Positions 24,278-35,549 of a DNA stretch of 64,000 nt are shown in pieces (position 1 is the stretch's first letter; every line of letters starts with the position of its first letter). Source of the stretch: Anisakis pegreffii (lineage: Eukaryota > Nematoda > Chromadorea > Rhabditida > Anisakidae). The stretch is from assembly GCA_035041965.1 (NCBI GenBank), contig JAPYMA010002772.1:124001-188000 (forward strand), written 5' to 3'. The position numbers and the translations under genes are program-made. Below the pieces are notes generated by a model, which saw only the letters and a program-made list of their open reading frames with translations, had not been told where the DNA came from and searched no databases.

Positions 24278-26887
24278 ATGATACGGTCACTCCGTCCACT
24301 GCTGTCTCATCAATCAGCATGTTCGCTAATTTCTTCCACTCAAACACCATCAACGTTAACTTCATGGAACCAGTCTGCGGCACTTCATAATTTCCCGAAT
24401 ATAGGCACCAAAATCATCTGTGTTGGACGGAATTACAAGGTCTTTTGTCTAATGCTTCTTTAAGAGCTTCATCAGTAAATAATACCGGTAATCTTGCATT
24501 TAAGGTCAGTAAAATCAAAACAGCATTTCGTTCGTTCACATTCGCAGTTGAGTTATGGTGTAGTTAGGGCACAACAAGAAATGTTCGCAACGCTGTTTCC
24601 ACAGGCTTAAAGATTCCAAGAAGGATTTCCCGGGTTTTCACGCTTAATTGCCCGCTCACATCACTACAGAGCAATATGTCCACAGCACTGCAACGGAATC
24701 AGTAGCGTGATTGTAGAATAGGTCAGTAAAATCATTTAACGGGGTTGGAGGCTTGATAATGGGTTAAAATCAATTGAATGTGTTAGTAGTATTGCGCAGT
24801 GTATCAGTGATTGTAAAATTTCGCGAAAGTTGTTGCATATAACTCAAATTCAAACGCTTCTGAAAAAATAGGAAAAATTTGAACTGAAAAAACTGAAAAA
24901 AGTTAAGCCCTGAACTCATTTTCTGAGGAAACTATTGGCTACTATTACGAGGCCGTAGGGATTGAGGACTTTTTCAGTTCGATGAAAAGTAATATGAATC
25001 TGAGGAGTTTGACAAATACAGAACTATGCTGAAATTCCATGATGGGGTTGAGAACCATTTTCTCAAGCAAAAACTGCACGCGGCTATTGAGATGGGTCGG
25101 ACGCTTGGAGATGCTTTCTGTAATGCTGAATTTTATGCTGTCATTAGTGCCACATGTATAAATTCAGCTATGTACTGACAGCGAAACATCGAGCCAAGTT
25201 TTTGCAGTCAAACACCGAATTTGTAAACACCTGTCCTCATTATTGGCATATGCCAGTATGCTCCCTTTCTCTTCGATCAGCACAATCAAAACAATGCGAC
25301 CTGAAAAATATTTCTGTCGGGAGATTCCCAGATAGATTGAACATCTTCCGCGGTAAATTTCTTCCAGTTGTTGTGAGTGCGGTAAACGGAAAAATTCTAA
25401 AAGTGAGTTCTCCCCCTCCACCCTCCGAAAAAAACTACTAACACATCCAATTCATTTTAACCCATTATCAAGCCTCCAACCCCGTTAAATGATTTTACCG
25501 ACCTATTCTACAATCACTGTTGCCCTGCATGCTACTGAATTCCCTTGCAGTGCTGTGCAAATATTCCTCTGCAGTGCTCTGAACTTACAAGTACGTGTGA
25601 AAAACCCGGGAAATCCTTTCTACAATCCCTGATACACTGCACAATACTACTAACACATTCAATTGATTTTAACCCATTATCAAGCCTCCAACCCCGTTAA
25701 ATGATTTTACTGACCTATTCTACAATCACGCTACTGATTCCGTTGCAGTGCTGTGGACATATTGCTCTGCAGTGATGTGAGCGGGCAATTAAGCGTGAAA
25801 ACCCGGGAAATCCTTCTTGGAATCTTTAAGCCTGTGGAAACAGCGTTGCGAACATTTCTTGTTGTGCCCTAACTACACCATAACTCAACTGCGAATGTGA
25901 ACGAACGAAATGCTGTTTTGATTTTACTGACCTTAAATGCAAGATTACCAGCGTCTTTAAAAGGAGATATGCCTTGTAGCGAAATATTTCTCAGAAAGTA
26001 AACAGTCGAATGAATCTGTGCAATCGAGTCAAGCTCGTGTAAATGAGACTGAACTTTGCAGGATCATGCAATTGAACTGGGCAATCCGTTGCCCAAGAAA
26101 CCGTTACTGTTTGCAAAAACACTGAACAGTTACGTACGTGAGGGTGAACCAATTGTCACACCTCGAGGCTGTGAAAAACTTCATCAAGAAGTTGAACTGG
26201 GCGTTGTAATCGGGAAACGTGCAAAAAACGTGAAACGCGATCGGGTGTTCGATTACATTGGTGGTTACACGGTGGCGTTGGATATGACTGCTAGAGATTT
26301 CCAGGTGTTGACTTCGAACAATTAACAGAATATCCCATTTTCTAATCGGAATGATCGATTCATTCCCATTACTGGACTGTTTTTTGCTTACTGATTGAAA
26401 ACTTGGGAACGATCATTATTAAGCACAAAATTGGAACACTCAGAACGTTTTCAGTGCATTTCACACACTGGCTAAATTAAGTGCAATATGCGTCCCTCTC
26501 AAATCTAGTGCTCCAGAACGGCACTTCATCTTTCCAACAAAACATATTCAGGATGAAGCAAAAGCCGCTGCATCGCCCTGGTATCTAGCGAAATCTTTTG
26601 ACACGTCATGCGCAGTCAGTAAACTCATTGCAACGTCACAAATTCCTGATCCACATAACGAAGAACTGTTTTGTCGTATAAATGGCGAAGAGAAGCAGCG
26701 TTGTAGAACGGATAAGATGATCTTCAGCATCCCGGTGCTGGTTGAATATATAACCGAATTGATTACTTTGGAGAAAGGCGACTTGGTGTTGACCGGAACA
26801 CCGAAAGGTGTTTGCCGTGTACAGCCGGGTGATGCAATTGAATTCGGTTTAGAGGGTAAACTCAAGTGCACATTCTTCGTACAATGA
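24278..26887 (+). CDS. fahd-1: FAHD1-type acylpyruvase / oxaloacetate decarboxylase
   Basis: Fumarylacetoacetate-hydrolase-fold enzyme; family members hydrolyse acylpyruvates and decarboxylate oxaloacetate, usually in mitochondria. Exons 24278-24439, 26062-26304 and 26552-26887 join in phase 0 to give 246 residues, slightly above the usual ~220 because of an N-terminal extension. That extension (residues 1-46) starts MIRSLRPLLSHQSACSL, is basic and Ser/Thr-rich with no acidic residues, and could be a mitochondrial presequence. The core begins GTKIICVGRNYKDHAIELGN; PLLFAKTLNSYV follows. Metal ligands of the family are visible as Glu97 and Glu99 in HQEVELGVVIG and Asp128 in ALDMTARD. Later motifs are PWYLAKSFDTSC, MIFSIP and LTGTPKGV near the C-terminus. 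Intron 1 (24440-26061) carries a 1.46 kb inverted-repeat element; splice sites are outside it, so the gene looks intact. Confidence 0.93.
24487..25949. mobile_element. DNA element with ~330 bp terminal inverted repeats in FAHD1 intron 1
   Basis: The left arm (24487 to about 24815, starting GGTAATCTTGCATTTAAGG) and right arm (25949 back to about 25621) are reverse complements with only a few mismatches by eye, for example CACTACAGAGC versus CACTGCAGAGC. A more diverged third copy of the inner half of the arm lies at about 25441-25615 in the right-arm orientation. The core (24820-25440) shows broken reading frames. I see no clear target duplication. Long arms recall Mutator-like or foldback elements, but no transposase motif supports a family assignment. 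Confidence 0.85.
24898..25190 (+). pseudogene. Frame-broken coding remnant in the core of the inverted-repeat element
   Basis: One frame gives EETIGYYYEAVGIEDFFSSM and then stops near 25029; a shifted frame continues as RTMLKFHDGVENHFLKQKL and EMGRTLGDAFCNAEFYAV to a stop near 25178. Residue composition looks protein-like. I do not recognise the family; a transposase or captured gene fragment is possible. Confidence 0.35.
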
Positions 26888-28710
26888 AAAGTCACTATTC
26901 AACACAGCAATTTTTTGTATAAATTCTCTTGTATCACCTCCAGGTAATGATTCTTGAATGTGCCTTATTTGTGTGCCTTTGTTAATTATAAGATGTCTGT
27001 CTCTGCAATCATTTACTGCACTGTGTTTGTATTGTTGTGCAAGTTTCCGTGATAACATCTGCTCATGAACTCATTGCTGCAGTGATAGTTTGTGATCATA
27101 TTATCATAAGAGCAAACAATTGTACAATCCACTCTCTTATTGTTAGTAGCGTGCGCTCTCTAGTTCTTACAGACTCACTTCAGATGATTAGGATGTTCAG
27201 TTGAAGTTGATTAATCTGATGTGAATATATTTGGAGTTCCTCTTGTCTTCTAGCTAGAAATTATTGGGCAATACAGAAGGATACACCTCTACACCCGCCA
27301 AACCAATAATCGAAGTTATGAAATGCATTTCCTTGATACTGGAAAATACAATTATCGAGCGATATTGTTGCGAAATTAACTTTGAGTGGAAATAAGTATT
27401 TTACCATATACACATACGTATAATTAATGTTTTATGACATTTCCTCCTCGTCGCAGAAATATTAAATAGCACATACAACACCGAACTAAGGAAAGAAAGA
27501 AACTCGTCGAATAAAGAGCAACGTCGATGCACTCTCCTTCTCATTTATTAAGATAACAACGTCAACATATGAACGCGTGAAAAGAATCAAATGTAACGTT
27601 CCAAACGGCAATATATTATGAAAAGCTGGATGTGTACAAAACACACAAACGGTTCCAATACCAATCTGTATGAGTAATCAATTATTATTCAACGATCCTC
27701 CGAATCCTCAAGATGTTCGGATAAGGATGATCAATGGACTGAATGAAGAAGTATTTCAAACACAAACAAAATCAACTCAACTCGTTATAAAGATGTCATC
27801 AAAATTTTGGCTTCAGAGAGGAGAATTCAAAAGAAAAAGGAACAATTACGTTTAAAATTACATGAAATGAATAACGAACGAATGAACTTCTCAAGGAAAA
27901 GTGGAAACCACATAGAATTTTGGAATATGCAAGAGCAAAATTTTGAAGGGGAAGAGAGCATGAAAATCATTCTGTTTTTCGATAGTTTTTGATCTATGAA
28001 CGTCTCACTATTAGGCACATACAAGGAAGAGTCACGCTACGTAAATATGAAGCATGTTTGTCGTTATCTCCTCGATGCTACCGACAGAAACAACTAGTTC
28101 CAATAAACCTGATCTCACATTCTCAAAATCCACCTTCAAAAACAACACCACATCTCGAAATACGTAATACTTAACATTTCGTGCTCGATTCCGAAATATG
28201 AAGTTCAAGAAATGGAAAAAAAAAGTCGAAAACAATGAATGTGTAATATAACAAAATAATACCCACAAATTAAATATCGTCTTTTTGAAAACACATAAAA
28301 ATCAAGAAGGGAATAGAAATATCATAGTTTCCTGGATAACTGACATACTAAAAGTTACAGTAATATATTCAAGATACGAGTGATATAATCACTTTACTAA
28401 CAATAAGCTTTGGCCACAAAACAAATCCTCCCATCGTTAAGTCTCTAATTCAAAATTAAACCTCATCCGCGAACTGCAACTGTAATCACAACTGAACAAA
28501 GCAATGAACTCAACTCAACACCCTTCTCAGATGTCTTTTTTCCGTCAACAATTCTTTGTATTCACATGCTCAGTATCAGTGGAGAGACTGATTAACGGTT
28601 ATAAACTCCCCAACAGCATAGAATGTTCCTCTGATGACAGCAACAGCAACACCAACAGATAGATACCACATTATTGGTTTGATGATAACAACGCAATAGC
28701 CATAACCTCA
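26888..28710. other. Intergenic between FAHD1 and siah-1 3' ends
   Basis: FAHD1 and siah-1 converge here, so the region holds both 3' flanks. Apart from the weak open-frame chain at 27670-28177, I see no gene or repeat. Confidence 0.45.
27670..28177 (+). pseudogene. Possible degraded coding stretch, three successive open frames
   Basis: Three plus-strand frames follow one another: ATG at 27670 giving MSNQLLFNDPPNPQDVRIRM; a second frame with YKDVIKILASERRIQKKKEQ and LHEMNNER, charged and coiled-coil-like; and a third from 27989 with IYERLTIRHIQGRVTLRKYE. No good splice pair links them. They could be a frameshifted pseudogene, an unusual small gene, or chance. Confidence 0.2.
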
Positions 28711-30729
28711 TCAAACCAATGATATTGTTACATTAATACCGAGATTACCATTCTCAGCAAATAACTGTGCGGTTTGCGTATCGAACGCCATGCAATCAGA
28801 CAGTGAGATTGCATGTGCCACACCTTCGTGGATACTTCGCGGTGATGCTTCCCAACTGAACCGTCGTCGATGAGTGGCTAGTTCAAGTCTGCAATTTCAA
28901 TTTCTTTTCATGATAATCAAAATAATACAATTATGACATCGATAGAATATCTCTCAAACACTGAACGCACCTGTACATGAAATTTTCAGACTCCTTTTTG
29001 GCACCAATCAACTGCACAACTGCATAAAACATCTGATTGCCGTCTTGAAACTTCTCCTGCTTTTCAAGAACAAGCATAAAATGATAACCAAAACATGACT
29101 GCATCATCACCCAGTCCACTGCACCCGGCAGGTTTATATCTGTTGCCAGAAACACAATATCTTCACCTGCAAGTCACACTTCATAATATCTCTATCACCA
29201 CTTTCAAATAACTTGAACTGATTTCTAATTTTGTGACGATGTATGTCACGAACACGTGCACGCATATCTGAGCAGATGATCACATAACGTTCTCAAACCA
29301 AACTCGATCAGGAAAATGTGCAAACCACCGAAATAATAGTGTATATGAACCTTGAAGCGTTGTTATTGATTTGTGTACTTTCATCAGATGACCCATCACC
29401 TCAGATAAATTTCCTTGCCATTTGCATGATGCACCTGGACATGGACAACAGTATGGTCTGAAATGCATCGAGCATTCAGATACCATTACTCGACCGAATG
29501 ATTTACAAAAATGACTCTCAAACCAACAAATTATAACCAACAACAAGACAACGGAAAAGGCTAAGTACAGCTTTGATCAAGGAAAAAGCGTTGCTTCTAA
29601 ACATTTTCCAAAGGGACAAATTCATTGATCTGGACTAATCGATGCAAAAATACAACTATCACAAGTACAAAAATACTGACCGATATTCACAGATCTCTTC
29701 GTGTTCAACTTTCTCAACGTGCGAGAATGTTAGTGGACAGCCCGAACTCGAGAATTTACATGGAAACATCACCGTGTTGGCTATCTTTTCCAAGACTAAG
29801 TTGCGAACACTTGCTGAATTCAGTTCAACATTCAATTATGGAAACAATGCATCATTGCACCCTCCCAATAATTCCCTTCTTCTGACAAATGTTGAAAACT
29901 TAGCACTTCTCTGATAACAATTCTTGCAGAAGTAAGAGTTGCCCTCGCTTATACACATGTTTTCGTTCATGGATGCTTTGAAGAATGGATATTTTCTAAA
30001 GAAATTGGATTGGTGAAGATATCCGAGAGAGAAAGACTTACGGACAGGTCCTCTGCACGTAGGACAACACGTTAACTTCGGTCGGCAATTTCCACAGACG
30101 AGATGACCGCTTTGACACTGTAGGTACGGTGGCATCATATAATCCATACAAACAGGGCACTCGAACGCCGATAAAACCTTCAAATCGAATAGGTGATTGC
30201 AGTTGTTTCGTTAAGACTCAGAATTAGATTCGAGAACAACACCAATATCACACCTCTGGGTTAGCATTGTGCGTGATCGATTGCGGAGTTGCAACAGCAA
30301 ACTGTGGTGCAACGCTTTGTGTCGTTATGGATGAGCCAGATATTGAACCAGCATCTAAATTCACATTAATAAACGTTTCAGGCTGCAGGTGTTGCGGAAA
30401 TTTTAGCTAATTTGCAGACAACCTCAACATAAAATTATTAATTTCGACAAAGATTGCAGTGAGGCCGGTGATGAGTCAGTAAACTCATAAGCTTATCCAC
30501 TGAGTTTCCGTACTTATCATAGCATCACAAATATGTTAAACTGATATGAACAATGTGGGAACGAAAGGAAGAAGTAACTGGGCAACTTACTAGCCGGAGT
30601 CGATCCCTGAACACGTCCGACGGTTTTTGGTTGAGGGGTGGCCACACCTTGGGTGGGATTCATTTGACTGCTCAGAGAGTTCGGCGTCGAGCTAGTGCTG
30701 CTACCGCTCGGTTTGAATTCACCGCTCAT
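28711..30729 (-). CDS. siah-1: SIAH/seven-in-absentia E3 ubiquitin-protein ligase
   Basis: RING-type E3 ligase that marks substrates for proteasomal degradation. Seven exons: 30729-30591, 30354-30254, 30177-30042, 29813-29681, 29457-29351, 29166-28971 and 28888-28711. All phases agree, giving 329 residues, close to the 280-315 of animal SIAH proteins plus a longer N-terminus. Residues 1-80 are low-complexity (Ser/Thr/Gln/Pro). The RING finger starts at Cys87: [20 protein letters not shown], then [17 protein letters not shown], all C3HC4 ligands present. The SIAH zinc fingers follow ([39 protein letters not shown]). The substrate-binding TRAF-like domain reads [32 protein letters not shown] and RSIHEGVAH, ending [17 protein letters not shown]. 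Match to the family is very strong. Confidence 0.97.
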
Positions 30730-30745
30730 TTCCTGAGTTATCACA
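30730..30745 (-). promoter_or_regulatory. Acceptor just upstream of the siah-1 start
   Basis: GTGATAACTCAG ends at 30733 on the minus strand, three bases before the ATG at 30729. It fits a spliced-leader acceptor; a non-coding upstream exon is the alternative. Confidence 0.45.
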
Positions 30746-32241
30746 ACAAATCATATTATGAAACGACCACACCAAACCTCTACAGAAGTGAATGTAGAAG
30801 AGAGATTCACACGAAACGCGCACACAATTAAGCGTGATTTGTTGAAAGGACCACTTTGTGATCATTTGAACAGAACATGAATCAATTCCACTTGCACTTG
30901 CTGAACCAGATCTCAGAATAAAACATAAAATTGAAAAATATAATCTGCAAGCAACGTCCGCTTCACGATCGAATTCTTAACGCACAAGCCGCACGCACGA
31001 CGTTGTTGTCTTAAAGGGACAATAGGCGTGTCTGAACTTCGCACGAAGGCAGCCAAACAGACAGATGCGAGCAAATACATCCCCATATGATTACCACAAG
31101 AGAGACGTATGACTGCAACAGAGAGGGAGTGAGTGCTGATGAGCGATTTCGGTTTTGAAAGTCTCATCAACTCATCATCGAAACAGTTCTACGGTTAAGG
31201 ACATGCTTTGTTGTGATAGATTTCGAAGTGCATTGAAATTACGATCGGAAACAGTTTTCAGCTTGATAATGTTCATAAACATTCTTCAGAAGTCACTTCA
31301 AATGAGAAATTTGACGATACATCGGTATAAATAAAACAGACTCAAAAAATTTCCTTCTCCCTGAAAAGCACGCACATGTTGTCGAAAAATGCACAGGTGT
31401 GAAGAACCATCTGCCTTTACGAAGATATATTATAATGTAATTAATTTCCCTAAACACTTAAAATAGAAAACGTGCGAACACAATTTTATTGCGTAGATAT
31501 TTTCGTCCTGATGAATTGCAGTCGTACATGCATATGTACGCTCCTCTGATTTCGAATACTGTTTTTTACGTTGCACAATAAATCGCAACACTTATCGATC
31601 AGCAGCTTTCATCGTAGGTTGATGATCATGAAGGCATGGAAAACAGGAGCATTCGGAATAATAACACAAGGCAACCAATATTCTTTGTGTGGCACTGATA
31701 ACTGCCAGGATGCAAATTTATTCCAAACATATGCTATTGAAAATAGATTTTATAATCAAGTGTTAACCGACATTTTGTTCATTCGTTGGCAACAAAAATA
31801 GCAACAAGATAATCCTACTGCGTTAAGTGTTCATTTGACGTATGTATTGTAACAATAAGCACCAGTCGAATTGTAGAGATCAGTGGTAATTTGAGTGCCG
31901 GGTCGTTGAGAGAATCGGCAAAATTGTTCGCAGTTTAATTGAGATTCAAACGTATATATTATGCATCTTCATAAAATTACCAAATCCATAACAGAAGTGA
32001 GCAATTGCTCGAAAAAGAGATTTGGAAATTGATGTTCTCTTCTCAGGCTTTCACCGTGATTGTTTCTGATCCAATTTTTGCTTTGTGCTCCCGGATCCGA
32101 AAAACGAACTATCTTGCAGGTCTTAGCTCCAGCTACCAAATGTCAGTGATTCATTTGAACCGAAAAAAACCTTTTGATCCCACAGCTTGCGAATCATTGG
32201 TTGAAAGTAGACGACAGTAGAGCGCATCCATCCTACTACTA
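30746..32241. other. Upstream flank of siah-1, no supported gene
   Basis: A minus-strand frame at 31170-30913 encodes a peptide with a hydrophobic stretch (GMYLLASVCLAAFV) but has no splice or family support. The rest shows nothing. Confidence 0.4.
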
Positions 32242-32391
32242 CAGTGGTGCGGGATTTCCGGAATCGGGGAAGGGACTGGGTTTTTTCCACGATTTCCCCA
32301 GTCCCCGATTTCTTTGTCCTGTGGCCATTTTCGGCGATTTTTTCGCCTGTGGCCCGTCCCCGACTTTTTTCCGTGCCCGCACCTAGCACTG
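32242..32391. repeat. Small MITE-like element with CAGTG-GGTGCGGG ends
   Basis: Left end CAGTGGTGCGGG (32242-32253); right end, read inverted, CAGTGCTAGGTGCGGG, so the ends pair apart from a 3-base insertion. The interior is rich in TCCCCGA and TTTTTT runs and much more GC-rich than the flanks. A degenerate relative lies at about 38974-39165. No target duplication is obvious. Confidence 0.55.
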
Positions 32392-32679
32392 CTCTGTACT
32401 GCCCAAAATTTCTGATAAGAACTCGATCATTCAGGAATGCACGGGTGTGCACGCGTTTCTCGTTAACAGCGGCATCACCAAAATTCTATTTTAGTAACAT
32501 AGCAATCTCCAGTGTTGGGCAATAGCGCGCTATTCCGCTAGTCCGCTAATAGCGAATAGCGGAATAGCGATATCGGAAGTTCAAGTGAATAGCGGAATAG
32601 CGATAGCGGGAACGTCGCTATCGCTGTTCGATAGCGAGCAACCTCCGCTATATTCCGCTATCAGTTTATTTACAGTACA

Positions 32680-33155
32680 GAATCTGTTACAACAACAAGC
32701 AATCATGACTTCTTCGGCGTTATATCAACGCCTGTCGACAAATCGCACGAAAATTCCTTGAAAAAGAGAGCAAAAAAGATCGCTGAAGAATGGTTAGATG
32801 GAGAACTCGAAAATAGTCTAGGGGATGCAACTTTTATGAATGACACGCGCTTCGTTAAACTGTTTATCAGGTCCACATATTGTTGGTCATACTTGTTTTA
32901 GCTACTTTATAATGTTTTCCATGCTTGTTTTAACAATACTTGTTCATCACCTATTGTTTCTACTTCAGATATTAATACCTCTAGCATGACTTCAAGTAGT
33001 TAAAAATTTTCAGATATAACACAGCCATGCCTTCTGGGGCACCAGTGGAGCGCATGTTTTCGCTAGGAAAGGATATCATGCGAGCGAAGCGGTCGAGAAG
33101 TTCCGATGGATTATTCAATATGTTGATGTTTATCAAAGGAAACGAGAAATTATGA
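32680..33155 (+). CDS. 3' part of hAT transposase (C-terminal dimerisation region)
   Basis: Two exons, about 32680-32870 and 33014-33155, join through a split Arg codon (AG/A) without any stop. The first reads KKRAKKIAEEWLDGELENSL and RFVKLFIR; the second YNTAMPSGAPVERMFSLGKD and DGLFNMLMFIKGNEKL. The SGAPVERMFS and FNMLMFIK blocks correspond to the hAT C-terminal dimerisation domain. The catalytic part and zinc finger are missing. The start is only the first open position after an acceptor-like TTTACAG; a real start was lost with the 5' part. Confidence 0.8.
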
Positions 33156-33224
33156 GCATTTTGGGCGCTGTTTTGATGATGTTTTCGCTGTTGAACTGTT
33201 GTGTTTCATGCTGTTGTGTTTCTG

Positions 33225-33670
33225 TTGTTGTTTTTTTATAACATGCTGTCGACCAAATTTAATGATATGACATTCGACTCACTGATTGTGAGGTAGTTTT
33301 CGAAAGTGGCACTTTAGGAAGGAGAGGATTTTTGGTGATGATACTTCAGGAAAAAGGGGATCTTTTTGTGACAATACCCAACGAAGAACATTTTTTGATG
33401 ATAATACTGTTGCGGTTTTTTGTTATGTTCCTGTTGTTTCTTCATAATGTGCTGTTGACAAAATTTATTGATATAATATTCGATGTGCTAATATAGTTTA
33501 TGTGTGTCTGTTATTGTTGTTTTTATATAACATGCTGTTGACCAAATTTATTGATATAATATTCGGTGTGCTGATATAGTTTGTATGTTTCTGTTGTTGT
33601 TGTTTTTTCACAATATGCTGTTAACTAAACCTATTGATATGACATTCGGTTCACTGACATAGTTTTCGAA
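33225..33670 (+). repeat. Degenerate ~115 bp tandem array inside the hAT element
   Basis: About four imperfect units contain the phrase AACATGCTGTTGACCAAATT followed by TATTGATATAATATTCG and then ATAGTTT. Units near 33490-33600 are the most alike. It lies downstream of the transposase stop. Confidence 0.65.
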
Positions 33671-34163
33671 AGTGACTGATAAACTTTCGATGATGTTTTT
33701 GCTGTTAAGATGTTTTGTTGTGGCCTTTTTTAATGATGCTGTTGTTGTTTTAATGTTGTTTGTATTCTATTGTTTTAAATTTTTTTAATGTTTAAATATG
33801 TCCTATTGTCATAAAATAAAATTTGTTTTCTCGTGAAAGTCTACTTCCGTAATGTTTCTCACATTTAATTCAAAAATGCGTGTTGATTAATGAAAGTTTT
33901 GAATCATTTAGTGGTGTAATGAGGTTTTTAAAGTAGGCGATAGCGGTAGCGGTAGCGATAGCGCTCCGCTATCGATTCGGTGGGTAATAGCGATAGCGGT
34001 AGCGGACCAGCGGAAGTCTTTTCGATAGCGGAATAGCGATAGCGCGCTATCGTACTTCGATAGCGCGCCCAACACTGGCAATCTCCATATACCACCTACC
34101 TTAACTTACACTCCTTCCATTGTCAAACATGAAGCGATTGAAAAGTGATTCGATTCAATGTGA

Positions 34164-34169
34164 TTTATT
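34164..34169 (-). terminator. Candidate polyadenylation signal of NDUFA12
   Basis: AATAAA on the minus strand about 170 bases after the NDUFA12 stop, and about 80 bases short of the hAT element end. Best candidate by position only. Confidence 0.35.
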
Positions 34170-34335
34170 TTACAAAACTTTTAATGAGCGAAACAAATCA
34201 ATAAAAGTCAATTCATTTACACTGCTATTCACCTAATCAATTTACACACATTTGGCAGATGGATTACATTAAAATATGATTGACTGATCGCTGATTAAAC
34301 GTAGAATCTATCACCAATATATCTTTTACAAGAAA

Positions 34336-35365
34336 TCACTGCTTTCCCGTTCTCGTGCCTGGCTGCCAACCGGTTACCTTGGCTCGCGTTGTTGAATACG
34401 GGATGAATTTCTTGTCACTTAAATGCACAGAATCAGCAAAACATTTCCATACTTTTTGGAGGACGAGTTGCCTGGTACATTTAAGTATGGGAGAATATTA
34501 CAGTGATAGTTACTATCGAAAGATGAATGTAAACTGACTTGAAGACTTACTCAAATATGCTGAGATTTTCTTCGTGAGTTAGAATCCATTTTCGTTCGAC
34601 TGGAGGATTTTCAATAGGTGATTTGTCTGTCATATGATGCAGCCAACGATGCCTAAGAATCGTAAATATTCGTTTGATTCGTCAATATTATCATAACGCG
34701 GTCATCATTACCATACTGCTTCTATCATCAATACTGACAGCTTCTATCATTCTCACGAAATAACCACTCAATGAACATACCATTCGGGTGGTACTTGTGT
34801 TGCATCGTATTCAAGCCATTTATACTCAGGAAACTCAACCCAACGATTTCTTGGCATATAATATTCGTTGTTCTAAATCGATAATATCTGTTCAAGTTCA
34901 ATTCGAGATTTATTATCGACATGAACACGAAACTTTATCAACAATTAAAAACCGTGAACATCTAATGACATGCTTGATGAGTTTGAACACAGACTAAAAC
35001 TATACTGCAGGCCTCACTGCCTCTCTTGTGACCAGCTCAGCACCCGACTTCTTCTAATCACCTACGGCAATAAACATACTAAAAGCCTACTTCATAATAC
35101 TTATTTCCGAATTTATCCTCGCCAACCAACGTTCCAACCCGTGTTTCGTCCATCCTATAAATCAGAACGTTACTGATCACCGTTATCAAACACGATGCTG
35201 CATCGCTACACTACCATATCAAAATCTGACAACTTCTTGAATTGAATGCACCAAAACAACCCACAAATATCGTTTTCTGATCGCAGCTCGCACGCCACCA
35301 ATTTGTTTGATTATTTTGAACGCTTTCAGCACCTTATCGAAACCTGTCAACTCCAGCAAACCCAT
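34336..35365 (-). CDS. ndua-12: NADH dehydrogenase (complex I) subunit NDUFA12 (B17.2)
   Basis: Accessory subunit of mitochondrial respiratory complex I, on the matrix side. Exons 35365-35265, 35154-35091, 34872-34781, 34652-34551 and 34417-34336 agree in phase at every junction and give 146 residues, the usual length for the family (about 145). Diagnostic motifs in order: VRAAIRKRYL, RVGTLVGEDKFGNKYYE, YYMPRNRWVEFPEYK, VPPEWHRWLHHMTDKSP, PVERKWILTHEENLS, then FIPYSTTRAKVTGWQP near the end. The ATG follows an acceptor-like AATTTCAG by four bases. It lies about 900 bases downstream of p47 on the same strand. Confidence 0.96.
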
Positions 35366-35380
35366 TCTCCTGAAATTCCG
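35366..35380 (-). promoter_or_regulatory. Trans-splice acceptor of NDUFA12
   Basis: GCGGAATTTCAG ends at 35370 on the minus strand, four bases before the start codon. As a downstream gene of a head-to-tail pair this could be an internal operon splice site. Confidence 0.5.
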
Positions 35381-35549
35381 CTTCACTAATTAATCTCACC
35401 GCATCGAGCACTCAAACGCAATACTCCGCCAAATGAAATCACAAAAAAAAACAAAAAACAAACATCCTCAACAACTCAATACATTCTTCAGGAAGACCCT
35501 TCGCGATACTTCTCTGACGATTCTGAATACACGCAATCCATCAGTAATT

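Larger units (their letters stand above)
32502..34085. mobile_element. hAT-superfamily transposon with 8 bp target-site duplication
   Basis: The element runs 32510-34077. Its ends are CAGTGTTGGGC and GCCCAACACTG, and it is flanked on both sides by GCAATCTC (32502-32509 and 34078-34085). CAGTG-type ends and 8 bp duplications are hallmarks of hAT transposons. Both subterminal regions are packed with ATAGCG/CGCTAT units, probable transposase binding sites. The interior holds only the 3' part of a transposase gene and a degenerate tandem array, so it is a deletion derivative. Confidence 0.95.

Noticed and set aside
30913..31170. 85-codon minus-strand frame with a signal-peptide-like start
   Set aside because: No exon partner or family; considered as an alternative siah-1 first exon, but no in-phase donor was convincing.
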